Source: Moniliella sp. 'wahieum' (taxonomy: Eukaryota; Basidiomycota; Moniliellomycetes; Moniliellales; Moniliellaceae). From it: a stretch of DNA of 64,000 bases. Both the position numbers and the translations under genes were made by a program. Under the pieces are notes generated by a model. It had not been told where the DNA came from and did not search any database. It saw only the letters and a list, made by a program, of their open reading frames with translations. Location: the NCBI GenBank assembly GCA_003971905.1, contig RSEE01000076.1:1-64000 (forward strand), written 5' to 3'. Below, one piece after another: positions 35,876 through 47,505 of this stretch (position 1 is the first letter of the stretch; each line of letters starts with the position of its first letter).

Positions 35876-36795
35876 TTACTGGTCGATGGAAGGGGCGGAT
35901 TCATCATCTTTCTTGGAAGATGCGGCTAGGATCTTGTCCTGCGTCTTGGTGGCAAAGTCATTGGGATCATGACGCTCATGCAACTGCTGATCGAGCGGTC
36001 CGGAAGTGTAATTGACGATCCGGCCGCGTTGAACTGCCGGGCGGGCTTGGATCCGTCGTGCCCACTCCAACACATGGGTGTACTTGTCCAGCTGTAAGAA
36101 GCGGTCGGTATCGGAATAAAAGCTCTGGCCTAGGATCAAGTTACCAAACCAGGGCCAAATGGCCATGTCGGCAATTGTGTACTCGGTTCCAGCCACGTAG
36201 GGTACATCCCCCAAGCGCCGGTCGAGCACACCGAACAGACGCTTGGTCTCCAAGGCAAAGCGGTTGATAGGGTACTCGTATTTGGTCGTGCAAAACGAGT
36301 AAAAGTGACCATGGTTGCCCAGACTGGGCGCACAGCCCATTTGCCAAAACAGCCAGTTGAGCGTTTCGGTCCGGCCACGTACGTCGGTGGGAAGGAAGGC
36401 ACCGTACTTGTCTGCCAGGTAGAGCAAGATAGATCCCGACTCGAACACGCGTACCGGGCCATCTTCCCCGCCGCGCTATAGTCCACCAGCACAGGGATCT
36501 TCGCATTCGGGTTGGCTGCGACGAAGCCCGTGCTGAACTGCTCGCCTTCCACCGCGTTGATCAGCCACGCATCGTAATTGTCCAACTTGCCCACCTCGAT
36601 CAACTCTTCCAGTAGGATGGGCACTTTCTGCCCGTTGGGCGAGATGCCAAGGTTGTACAGCTGCAACGGCATCGCGCCCCGTGGAAGCGGCGCTTCAAAC
36701 GTCGCTCCGGCCGTCGGGCGGTTGATGTTGGAAAAGGGCGCGTCGGCAGGAGGCTGCTTCCATACTTCGGGAGGAACGTAGGGGGAAGAGGCCAT
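35876..36795 (-). CDS. YghU-like glutathione transferase, copy A
   Basis: GST-superfamily disulfide-bond oxidoreductase of the bacterial YghU/YfcG type, also found in fungi. About 306 residues with no intron. The thioredoxin-like domain has LYNLGISPNGQKVPILLEEL, then QFSTGFVAANPNAKIPVLVDY, then FESGSILLYLADKYG, which carries the Glu-Ser pair that binds glutathione in GSTs. The helical domain shows RTETLNWLFWQM, GHFYSFC, EYTIADMAIWPWFGN, RPAVQRGRIVN and LHERHDPNDF. One frameshift lies at the C run 36476-36479, between DYSAAG and RVFESG; adding one G in the coding strand restores a continuous protein. The start MASSPYVPPEVW matches copy B. It lies 572 bp downstream of copy B on the same strand. 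Confidence 0.9.
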
Positions 36796-37367
36796 GGTCC
36801 ACTTGGTGAGGATGAGGGAGGCAGCAGTGCGCGGGCGGGGTGGGTGGGTAGCACTCACACAGCCAAGGTGGTGGTGGCAGGCACAAGGCCAAGCCAAAGA
36901 GGGCTGGTCAATGGCGGGGTTAATGGTAGTGTCTCCCCAGCGGAGCTAAGGCGGATTATCTGCGGGTCGCTGAGCCGATACCCCCGTGAGCCATATTAAT
37001 TGGAGCGGGGGCGGGCAGGTTTGGCCGTTCCCCCGGTCCACCTGGCCAACTGCGGGGAGGTTCTCGGTTCTGTTGGGGCTGGGTTCCTCGTTCCGCAGTC
37101 ACTGGTATGCCCACAGAGACCAACTAGTACGACGGCATGAGGCACGACTCTCAGGGACACCATGCCATCCTCCTCGTCCGTGCGGCCATCCACCACTTGG
37201 CAAGCGACTAAAAAGAGGCGGGAAGATGATGCTATATGCACGCCGGATTCCGAGCCTTTGGGGTGCAAGAACGAAACACGAAACAGAGATCCACACATGC
37301 ATTGGCGCTATACGAGGCATCAAACAGGTTAGGACTGACTTCTTGTCTCGATATGAAATCTGTTACG
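36796..37367. other. Spacer between the two GST genes
   Basis: Promoter side of copy A and 3' side of copy B. No other gene seen. Confidence 0.6.
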
Positions 37368-38395
37368 TTACGCTGCGTTGGCCGCTTGCACCTTATCCTG
37401 GGTTTTCGTCGCAAAGTCCGAAGGGTCGTGCCGTTCGCGCAACTGTCCCTCCAACGGACCTACATCTCGGTTGACCATGTGGCCGCGTTGGACCGCTGGG
37501 CGAGCGGCGATCCGCTTGGCCCATTCTTGTACATGCGGGTACTCGTTCACGGCCAAAAAGACCCCCGAATTGCCATACAGTTTGCCCAGGACCATCGCGC
37601 CAAACCAAGGCCAGATAGCCATGTCGGCAATGGTGTACTCGGTTCCAGCGACGTACGGCACGTGTGCCAAGCGGCGATCGAGCACGTCGAGCAACCGCTT
37701 AGCCTCCATGGAAAAGCGATTGATAGCATACTCGTGTTTGGTAGTGCAGAAATCATAAAAGTGACCAAAGTTGCCAAAGATGGGGCCAGTGCTCGCTTGC
37801 CAAAACAGCCAGTTGAGCGTCTCGGTGCGCCCACGCACGTCCGTCGGGATAAACCCGTTATACTTGTCTGCCAAGTAGAGCAAGATGGAACCCGACTCAA
37901 ACACGCGCAACCCTCGCCCTCGCCCTCGCTCTCGCTCTCGCCCTTGACTCCATAGTCCACCAACACAGGGATCTTCGAGTTGGGATTGGCCGCGACAAAG
38001 CCTGTGCTGAACTGGACCCCCTCGCGCACGTTGAGGTACCACGCATCGTAATTGTCAAGCTTGCCCGCGTCAATCAACTCTTCCAGCAGGATGGGCACTT
38101 TCTGCCCGTTGGGTGAGGTGCCCATGTTGTACAACTGCAGCTTGGTCGGGCCACGAGGGAGCTCGGCTTCGAATGTCGCCCCGGCAATGGGGCGATTGAT
38201 GTTAGAGTAGGGTGCGGGGATGTGGTCCCACTTCCATACCTTGGGGGGGACGTAGGGCGGAGTGGTGGCCATGGTACGTGTGGTCGTCAAGTTCACGCAG
38301 CGGCGTAGCAGCACGGAAGAAGCGGTTGAGGCGCGGGCAAAGTCAGCTGGGCCGAGCAAACGTGAGGGGAACGGGTGTGCGATGGGGCGGGGCAT
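37368..38395 (-). CDS. YghU-like glutathione transferase, copy B, possibly mitochondrial
   Basis: Paralog of copy A with the same motifs (SPNGQKVPILLEEL, VFESGSILLYLADKY, RTETLNWLFWQ, EYTIADMAIWPWFG, RPAVQRGHMVN, LRERHDPSDF). Two starts are possible. The Met at 38272 gives MATTPPYVPPKVW, matching copy A. The Met at 38395 adds 41 residues (MPRPIAHPF..LLRRCVNLTTTRT) rich in Arg, Ser, Thr and Ala with no acidic cluster, a plausible mitochondrial presequence, so the gene may make two isoforms. After DYGVKG there is a hexanucleotide expansion (37910-37945) encoding GESESEGEGEG, at the same place where copy A is frameshifted. At least one frameshift follows the expansion. Confidence 0.88.
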
Positions 38396-41279
38396 ATGTG
38401 TAGTGCAGGGTGATATAAGGAAAAAAGAGGAAGGCAGGGCTGAGGCTGAGAGCCCAAATGCGCACTCTCGGCGCTTCAATTTATCTCCGTCCGTGCGAGG
38501 GAGCCATTGGACTCAACCACTCAACTCAACGTATCAACACTCACTCCAGGCCATCGCCTGCATCGCCAGCCACACTGAAGGAATCTGTTTGGAGTCCCCC
38601 ATCGCCGAGTGGCCCAGGAGAGCCCACACCCCTTCCCTCCTCCCTCCTCTGAGAGCCTAATTTGAGCTCTAATAGCCCTCTCCAACGCTTCCCCTTCAGG
38701 TGCGATCTACGATAGTCGATAGGAGACCTACAGCTAGAAAGAAGAAAGCCGCGGATTCTGGGCTCCGCGCTCCTCTCTCACCACGTGCCCATGTGCCGGA
38801 ACTGAACGCACTACTGTACAGCTATCTAGTACTTCTTCTGCCCATCATGTTGAGGCTGAGACTCAGGCCCAGCGCTCAGCCGCTCACCTCCTCAAACCCG
38901 CTCGCCGCTTCGCATAGCCCCACCTCGGCTCGGTGGGCTGCGGCGTGTGGCAAGGCGTGTGGGCGCGGCGGGCAACGCAGCAAAGAGCATCGCAGTCACG
39001 GATGGAAACGTCGGCGATACCCGGACGTAGACGGATTTTTTTGGCGATACGCGGACATAGACGGTCGACCTAATCCGCTCTTTCGTCCGGTCGCCCGAAC
39101 GCCCCTATCGGGCTTAGTTGTACTTGGTACTTGTGCAGTGGGATTCCTTGGTCCCCAGCACACATGTCCATGCGTAGATGACTCGACGATGACTCGATGG
39201 CTGGGCACAACTACAACCGCACCGACCGTACCCCGCTCGAACCACCCAAAAATTAACCTGCGTTCCCTGCCGTGCTAATCTGCGCTATTAAAACTGGCAT
39301 GACCCAAGTGCTAGAGAGAGGGTAGTGCTAGGGTTCCCCTGCACGGCCCTATGCCCGCCTACTAGCCATGCCGGGCGGGAAAAAAGGCCCGTTCGCACGT
39401 TGCGCACCGCCTGTGCTCATTATTCCACCATGCACCATGTATCCTCCCCCTCCTCTTCCTCCTGTTTCCTGTTTCCATTTCCCTTCAGACGTTGGTGGAA
39501 GACGTAGTTCGTGTGGCTCACCACTTTGCCATGTCTTCACACCTTGGCTGAAGGCTGCGTTGCAGCTGTGTGCAAGTGTGATCCCTAGGATGGGGACGAA
39601 TGCTCCAAGTCAAGTCGCACTCTACTAGCACCAACTAAAGGGGGGGAAACCGGTAACTGGTAAGTGGGTAACCCCGGTAACCGTCGTGCCTCGGACCCAT
39701 CTCGAAGCTTGAAGTTTGAAGGTTGACGCACTTGACGCGCTTGACGTGAGCTTGACGTGGGCACGGGGGCGCGTTTGACGGGAATAATGCGCTGCATGTA
39801 GACCGCCCGTTGGACTTCAAATACTGAGTACTGATTACTGATTGGCCTTTGCCCCGACGGAGTCGGTGATGCGGGGTGGGGTCTTGGGCCTTTTAGTTGG
39901 GTGTGACATGTGAGATGTGAAATGAAGTGGGGCACTTTGGGCGGTAGAACATGATGAGGGTGCCAGGGTGGGTAAGGTTCAGGCTGAGCGCTGCTGAGCG
40001 CGCTGAGCGCGTATATCCCTCAGGCTGAGGTCTCGTTCGACTCTCAGCAACACAGCGAGCTGCGTACGAGTTGGGAGGCAAAGGGCGGCGGTACGGTCTA
40101 GTACGATCTAAGAGGAGACCTGTGGGAAGATACGATGTGCCGATTGGAGATGTGCGAAAAGGAGGAAGCAAGGGCGTGGGACGGATCCCCCTTTTGCGCG
40201 TAGATATCGAGAGTGGGGGCGGAAAGGGGGAAAAGAAAAGGAGGGCAGATGGCACTGGCACATGGCTCTCGAGAGAAAGCAATGCGAAACGCATAACAGG
40301 AGGTGGGGGAGTGGAGAGGGGGTGTTGGGTGCACACGAAAAGGGGGTGGGGCCTGAGGTGAGGCTGGCTGAGAGCGCTGAGATTAGATGTGGGATGCTGA
40401 GAGGCGGGTGAGATGGGCGAGCGACGCTGGCCTGTGGGTTGGGATGGACGTTTTGCGGTTGAGGCTGATAATCGATAAGCGCAAGTGGCAAGCGGTAAGC
40501 GGCAAGTTAATGGCTTGGCATAGAAAGCTGAAAGTTGAATGCGGAATGCGGAATGTTGACGTCACTAGTCACTAGTGCCTGCACCCTGCACCCTGGCTGC
40601 CACGCAGCGCAATGAAATGTTGAGGGCCAAGCCGAGCCAGAGAACGTTCTGTCGCGGCTCTGGGTTCGGATTGTGCGCTGGCGGAGCGCTGAGCCTCAGC
40701 GCTGACGCCCTGCGCACGATTCGATTGCGATCGCTGACTGCTGAAAGTAGCCATTTCAAATTTCAAATGGGAAGGCGCGCCCAGCTGCCGTCTGAGATCT
40801 CACCGCTCCCCCCCACCGTTCCCCGCACCCAACACTGGCCTCCCCGCGCTGCGTCTTTCGCCCGGCCGCGGCCTCTGTGGGCGCGGGAGCAGTGTCGCGT
40901 GCGCTCGCCACGGCGCGGCCGCCCCGCACGCGGCCAGTGCCCGGCGCGCATAGGGGCACACACCCCGCCGTGCCCGCTGCCCCGGCCCGGGAGCGCTGTG
41001 CGCGGCCGGACGGCACGGCGGCGGCGGGAGCGGGCAGCGGCACGGGGGCAGCCGACGGCGCGTGTCGGCCGTAGGCTGCTCTCCTGTCGCGTCCATGCAC
41101 TGTGCCCGCACTGGCCGGCACTGGCCTGCCCTCGCCCTCCTTGCAGCATTCGCTCCCTAATTTCAGATCGCCCTCCAGCGTCCGTGCCTGCACGCAGCCC
41201 AGCCTGAACGCAGCCCATCCGTCCCATCCCATCGTATCCCCATCTCCTCCGCCGCCGCCGCCCCACCACCACCGCCCCC
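38396..41279. other. Gene-free region upstream of the ecdysoneless-like gene
   Basis: Contains dispersed-element copy 2 (39309-39630), word islands (GGTAACC near 39650-39685, GCTGAGC near 39983-40012, ACTAGTC at 40562-40576) and, from 40.8 to 41.2 kb, very GC-rich sequence that is probably promoter and 5' UTR of the next gene. No protein gene recognised. Confidence 0.5.
39309..39630. mobile_element. Dispersed repeat, copy 2 (TG...CA element)
   Basis: Homologous to 30565-30830 in the same orientation, with a 56-bp net length difference inside. It starts TGCTAGAGAG and ends ACTCTACTAGCA. CCAA lies one base outside the left end and directly outside the right end, so a target duplication is possible but imperfect. 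Confidence 0.6.
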
Positions 41280-44200
41280 ATGGACCGCATCGACGGCGTG
41301 CGCGCACGCATCTTCGTCGCCGCCCAGGGCGACGCGCTGCGTGCGCTTGCTGCCCAGCTCGAGGCGCTCCAGCACTGGGCCCTCAACCTCGCCGGCCGCC
41401 ACCCCGCCCGCGGCCCCGCCCAGCCCTACGTCTGGACGCGCCAGGTGCCCCATGTCCGCGCCCGCCAGCCCCTGCGCCCCACGCCCCCGGCCAGCTGCGC
41501 ATCGCCACCCGCACCGACGGCGCGATCGAGGACGAGTATGTGCTCGCCTTCCTCGTCCACACCCTCACAGCCACCCCCGCCGCCACCATCCTCTCCCCGC
41601 CGCCCAGATCCACGACAAGGCCGGCGAGTTTCTCCTGGTCGATGCCGCGGATGCGCTCGAGGCCCATCCCGAGCTCCACTGGGCCACCCCCGACTCGGCC
41701 CCCGGTCGCGTGTGGATCGCCGACAGCCACCTGCACCTTGTTTCCCCCACCCTTGTCTATGCCGTGGCCGCTGCCGCCGGCGTCGACCCGCTGCCTCGCC
41801 GCCACCCCAATGTCGACTGGGACGACGAGCCGCCTCCCAATGCGTCCGTGTGCACCGTGCTGGACTACTTGGCCTCCAACCCGCCTGCGTCCCAGACCGC
41901 CCCCTCGCTCTCTGGCTCGCGCCGCGCCGAGGCGGAGCAGGACCCTCCCCTCTGCGCGCCGATGTGGGCAGTGCGATTGTACGCTGTCCCGCCTGGCGGC
42001 AGTACAGCCGCGCGCCAGCCGATGTTGAGGCCAGTGCCTTTTCGCGCGTGCTGCCCCCACGCCAGCGGATGCGCAGTTATCGCTTCCCTTGCCACCTGCG
42101 CTGCACGTTGCTCGGTCGACGCAGCACGTTACCCTCGCCCTCGTCTCGCCCTTGGTGGCCAAAGTGCTACAGTTTGACCCGCAAACTGTCTCCACTGCTG
42201 CCCACGTCTTTCTCGCCGCGACCGGCACGAACAACGCCATGCCCACCGCATGACCCGCTTTGGTACCGGCACCTCGCTCTACCTCCCGCCCGTGCTGGAC
42301 ACGTGCGTTTGCGAGCTGATCCAGCCCAGGTCGGGCGGCAGCCCACGCCGCGTCCACTGCCCAGGGCATGACCCGTGCGGATCTGGACCAGGGTCATGCG
42401 GTCCTAGTACCCGTCGGGATGAGCAAGCGTCTCTACGCCACCTTGGTCGACGAGATGTACGTCCCGCCCCCGGCGTTTGGGCAGGACGGGTCGATGGCGT
42501 GGTGGCCTACCATCGGCTCCGTAGGCACGTCATCCAACAAGCCAAGGGCTTATGTCGCACTTTGAACATGTTCCTTCAGCGGCACTACGAGGTAGGTCGC
42601 TGGATGGACCTCGGCACCAAGTTGACCGTTGGAATGGAAATGGCTTATGCGGCGAGTCTCGAGAGGCGAAACCGGTCCCGTTCACTTCACCTTGCCACTC
42701 CTCCTCCTACGCTACCCCCGACCGAGGAGCAGAGGACAGCATGCCGTGCTGGCCTCGAGGCCTTGGGGTACGTTTCTCCTCTCCCGCCGTGGTGGACCGG
42801 ACCATTGCTCGGGCGGCGGTGATGGACGAGGCGGATGGTGCAGGTGCAGGTGCAGGGGAGGCTGTGCTGGATGATTTTGCACCGTTGGTAGACCGTATTG
42901 GGGAGACACCGACGACCGGGTCGCCTTACGATTGTCCTCGCTCCGTCCTGTCGAACAGGGCGACTACGAGACGTCGACGCGATGGTTCGAAGCGTCGCGC
43001 GTGTGTCCGTTGGTACGCCTCCCTGGGAACGCGAGCGTGAGCACCAGCGCGCACAGCAGGATGAGCAGAACCAAGAGCGGGAGTATGCGCACGAGGCGGA
43101 ACAAGAGGCTCAAGCGATGCTCACTGATCTCGGTCACCAGATGGACCAGTTCCTCCACCACCGTCCGCCGATTACCGTGGCGCCACGTTGACGATGACCC
43201 CAAAGACGACGAGGACGAGGACGAGGATGAGGACGAGGACGATGAAGAGGAGGAGGACTTTTCAGATTCGGAGCACGATGACGATGCGGAGATGATGGGG
43301 TCGTCGTTTGGCGCCACGTCCTTGGGCACACTTGGGCCACGTTCCGTCGCCCCAGTCCAAAGGAAAAGGATCGTTGGACCTGCGTGCGCGTCAGGCTGCG
43401 TTGGAGCAGCCGAGCTATGGACCCAACCGCCCGCGCCGAGGCACAGAAGAACCTCGTTGCCCCTCTCGAGGGTAAGTGGGGCGCAGCGGAACAAGATGCG
43501 AGCAAGAGCTGATCCAGACCCAGAACGCGAACGCGAAAGGGAATGAGAATGAGGAGGGAAGAAGAAGAAAGCTTGTTGCTCATCACCATCAACAACAACA
43601 AAACAACAACATCAACCTGCTGAGCTTCGACCCCGCCGGCGTCCCAGCTACTCTCCACCTCGGCGCCTACCCCGGCCTCCAACCTGACCCACATTCCCAT
43701 TCAACCGCTCGGCGCGGCCGAACTGGCTTCGCTCTTCCCCAGTGGGCAGTGGCAGTGGCAGTGGCAGTGCCGGGAGCTTGTCGAAAGGGGACCATGTCAC
43801 TTCGACGGCATGGCGACCGTCGGGATTTACCACTGCACCTCCTATTCTTCTTCGACGGGTTCAGCTTCGGGTTCAGCTTCGGGTCTAGGTCTGGGTTCGA
43901 GTTCGGTTCCGGGTTCGGTTTCGGTGTCGGCCGGATCCACTGCCCCGACCAGCCCGGGGCAAGCCAAGGACGAACCACGACCTCAACCCCAACCCAACTA
44001 CAACTACAACCACAATTACAACTACAGGCGCGACCAACTAAGAAGACTCGTCCCAATCCCGCTCCGACCAAGGTCAATGCACCGCTGACCTTGGCCCGCG
44101 GTTTCCTCAACCGTCCGCGCGGACGCAAGACCGCGCCCGGACCAGCACCTGGACCGGGGACTGGAACGGTCGGAACGCTGGCAAACGGACCAAGTCAAAG

Positions 44201-45346
44201 CGTTGCGCGCTTCCTTACGCCCGCCCCAGCCGTACGACGGAGCGGAAGATGTAGACTCGGACGAAGATGTGGGTGTTGATCTTGCCGGTTTGGCCGGGTC
44301 GAAGATACATCCCGCCTCCGCCTCTGCCGCCGGTTCTGCTTCTGCTTCTGCTTCTGCTTTTGAATCAGCTTGGGTGTCTGCTGCGCCCTCGTCGTCGACG
44401 GGGTTGGACGACCCGGATGCGATTCCCGATTCGGAGATTGATGCTTTTCTCCGGTTTGCGGTGGAGCAACTGGGTTTGAATGAGCAACAGTACAATTCAT
44501 TGGGAGGAACGTCGAGCTAGAGGAGGTTAAGTCCATCCCCCCATCCCACCTATCCATCCCATTCCACCCTACCCCCCATCCTATTCTTTTCTTGTCCCCT
44601 TGTTCCGCGTCATGCTGTGCTAGAGAACGGAAAAACTGACGCTCTTGTTCTTGTTCTGTCTCGGTCTAGCTATGTACCGGGCGACGATCCTAGGACGGGG
44701 CGAACGCGCTGCCCGGGTCTTCCCGGCGCGCACCTCGATACGTTGACCAATTGAGGATAAGATGGATGCGCACTTGGCCCAACGCAACCCCGCCCCAGCT
44801 TCGGCTTCGGTTCCGGTTTCGGCTGGCGCGACCAACTCTGGTCCAGGAGCACGACCACGCCACGCCGCGCGGCGGCAAGGGAGAACGGCAAGGATACTAC
44901 CAAGGGCGCAAAGGCAAGGGTAAGGGCAAAGCGCGTGCGGTGGACCAAGATATCGAGCAAGAAATGGAGGACGATGAGGAGATGGACATGTCCATGGAGG
45001 ACGATGAGGGATGGACATGGAGGCGCAACAAGCCGAGGTACTTTCTCATCTCGGAGCGAAAGGGGACGAGATGGCCATCTTGGCTGCGCTCGGGTCGCAG
45101 GCCGAGTTGGATGCGCATGCTGGCTCGGTGTTGGGTCACTTGGGCCACTTGGACCACCCACCCACGCACCACACATTCACATTCACACGCACTGCGCCCC
45201 AGCCATGCACATGCACATGCACATGCACATGCCATGCACACGGTTCGTCTTCGGAAGGTGCCATGGTCGGTGTCCAGGCGCTCGTCGCGCGCTTACGCCA
45301 ATCGGGCCATTCGCTCACCAGATCCCTCCCGCTCCCAGTCCGTTGA
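41280..45346 (+). CDS. Ecdysoneless (ECD/SGT1-family) homolog
   Basis: ECD proteins act in pre-mRNA splicing and in chaperone-linked complex assembly. After MDRIDGVRARIFVAAQGD come a YVWTRQVPHV segment, ATRTDGAIEDEYVLAFLVHTL, IHDKAGEFLLVDAADALEAHPE, RVWIADSHLHLVSP, VAKVLQFDPQTV, and VLVPVGMSKRLYATLVDEMYVPPPAFG. All of these are in the order seen in ECD. Later parts are an acidic block (DEDEDEDEDDEEEEDFSD), a disordered region with Gln-, Asn/Tyr- and Ala/Ser-repeats, and FLRFAVEQLGLNEQQYNS followed by ERRARG. A probable intron (44526-44669) comes next, then YVPGDDPRTG and an acidic, helical tail. About 1300 residues is twice the animal length, because of low-complexity inserts. More than ten frameshifts make exact ends uncertain. 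The reading is firm for the first 400 residues and tentative for the tail. Confidence 0.72.
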
Positions 45347-46774
45347 CTTGAACTCAGGTCACAAGGCACCTCCAGTCGGTTCAAGGAAGGGAGCTGTTGA
45401 GCATGGGCATGGCCATGAGCAGGGGAAGGGTAACCAGGCACGCTTGCGACCCGAATGGAGGGAGGAAGGGAGGTGTAAACTTACCCCTCGGTTGGTGGGT
45501 ATGTTGTTACTGCTTTATTCTTGATCCTTCCTTCCCTCCCTCCCCCTTACCACCCTTTGCTCCCTTTTTTCCTTGCCTTGCTTTGCTCTACCTACATCTA
45601 CCCAATACCTTTCCCCTCGCCCATGGCACCACGGCTCGTGTGCCCTCGCCACGCTTAGCCGCGCCTACCCGCCCACATCCCCCTTATTTCTTTCCTTCAT
45701 TCCCTCTTCCTTCTTCGGCTGTTCCCACCATCGGCTCATCTCGCCTCTCGCCATCTCATCCTCTCCTTTTTGGTTCCTGTAGTTGGTCTCCCGCAGTTCC
45801 TCCCCCCTTCATTCTGTTCCCCCCCGCCGTTCTCCCTCTTTTCCCTCCCTTTCCCTCGTCTCTTTGTCCCCTCTCGTCCCTCTCGTCCCCTCTCGTCCTT
45901 CGTCCCTTCACATCTGGGGCTCTGTCCGACTAGGCGCGCTTGATTCAATTGGCGCTGTACTGTGGATACCGTTTTGTATTCCATCCCATCCCATCCCATC
46001 CCACCCAGTCCATTCCTTCCATCGTGGCCTCGTAGACAGTTTCGTCTGAAGCTGAAGCTTGAAGCTTGAAGCTTGGGAGTCGCCTCAGTCTCAATCCTCA
46101 ATCCTCAGTCCTCAGTCCTCAATCTTCCGTGAGCTCAGTACGCCGTCCGCAGTACTCACCGTTCCGACGGACGTACGTTAAACGTGTAGGACTAGTAGAA
46201 TACGGATGGGGACAGGCAGCCCGCCCCCCTGCCCATGTGCGGGTGCGTTCTCAGTTCTCTGTCGTTTAGGCGATTGCGGGTGATCGCTACTGGATCAGTC
46301 ACCAGTTGATAGGTCGCTAGTACTGGTATACTATACGGTTGTTAGCTGGTTGCCACCTGTGCCTTTCCAACAGATCGAGCCTGTCTAGAGTTCACCCTGT
46401 TCATGGTAGAAGCAAGTAGAGCGGCGCGAAGTCTGTTGTGTTCGACAGGCTGTTATGTCAATGATGCAGCAGAAGCTGACCAGGGATAGTACTAACGAAT
46501 AGATAACGAGGCCATTAGATTAGCCGAGAGAACAGTGCAAACTGCAACCAGCATATGGAAAACAGCCAAAGGACCAGAGACGCCACAGGAAGCAGTGGGA
46601 GAGGTGGGAGGGGGTACCGATCGTCCGGAGCAACTAATAGCTCCTTTCACACCAACACATTCTCGTTGACCCCAGCAAACCCAACTAACAAGCCCACCCT
46701 TCATCATCTCCTTCTCCCTTCCTGCCACACATGGAGACCTGAGCGGGTGACCGACGCCGCCTCGCATCGACCTT
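45347..46774. other. Intergenic, pyrimidine-rich then word islands
   Basis: 45520-45930 is strongly T/C-rich on the plus strand. It is followed by CCCATCC repeats (45980-46005), GAAGCTT repeats (46049-46076) and CCTCAAT/CCTCAGT words (46090-46125). No gene recognised. Confidence 0.6.
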
Positions 46775-47471
46775 TCAAGCCCCTCGGCGCGTAGAAGCAG
46801 ACAAGCCCGCAACGCGCTCTTTCGCTTCCCGCTCCACATGGGCACGCGCAAGTTGACCCAACACTTGCACTGCAGCCACACGGACCTGCTGCGTTTCCCG
46901 TACCAGCCAATCATGTTCGTCCCCATCCATCGCTCGGTCCTCGACCACCGCCGCTTCCACCTCGCCTAACCACTTGAACAGCGCACTGGCATCCAACACC
47001 TTCCCACTTGCTGTCCCGGACCCTGCACTTGCACCTCACCGTCCTTACCGGCCATACTGCGCGCAGCGACCGACCCCACGCTCCGCTCTTTCCCACTCGC
47101 GAGGAAAGAGGTACGCTGAGCGCACGTGGGCGAGCCAAGTAATCCGTCGGGACGCGGGACGGTGGGGAGCGTGTCGTCTCCCGTGTGTATCGAGGTGGGG
47201 TACGGGGGCGCGAGAGGGAAAAGGCAGAGGGAGAGGAAGGGTGGGGGCGTAAGGAGCACGTGGGGTGGCGAGAGAGTGAGTAGGGCGGGAAGTCGAAGAT
47301 TCGTCCGAGCCGAGAGGTGGGGTGACAGCCATTGTGGTCAGAACACTTGTTCTGCTCTGGTCCCGCTGGTCCTCCTGTGTGTGGAAAGGTGGGGGGGGAC
47401 ATGAGTGTTCAGGGCAGACCGGGTCGGTGGGACAGTGGGAGTCGGGTGCAGGACGTGCGCGTGAGTATGTG

Positions 47472-47505
<34 letters not shown>

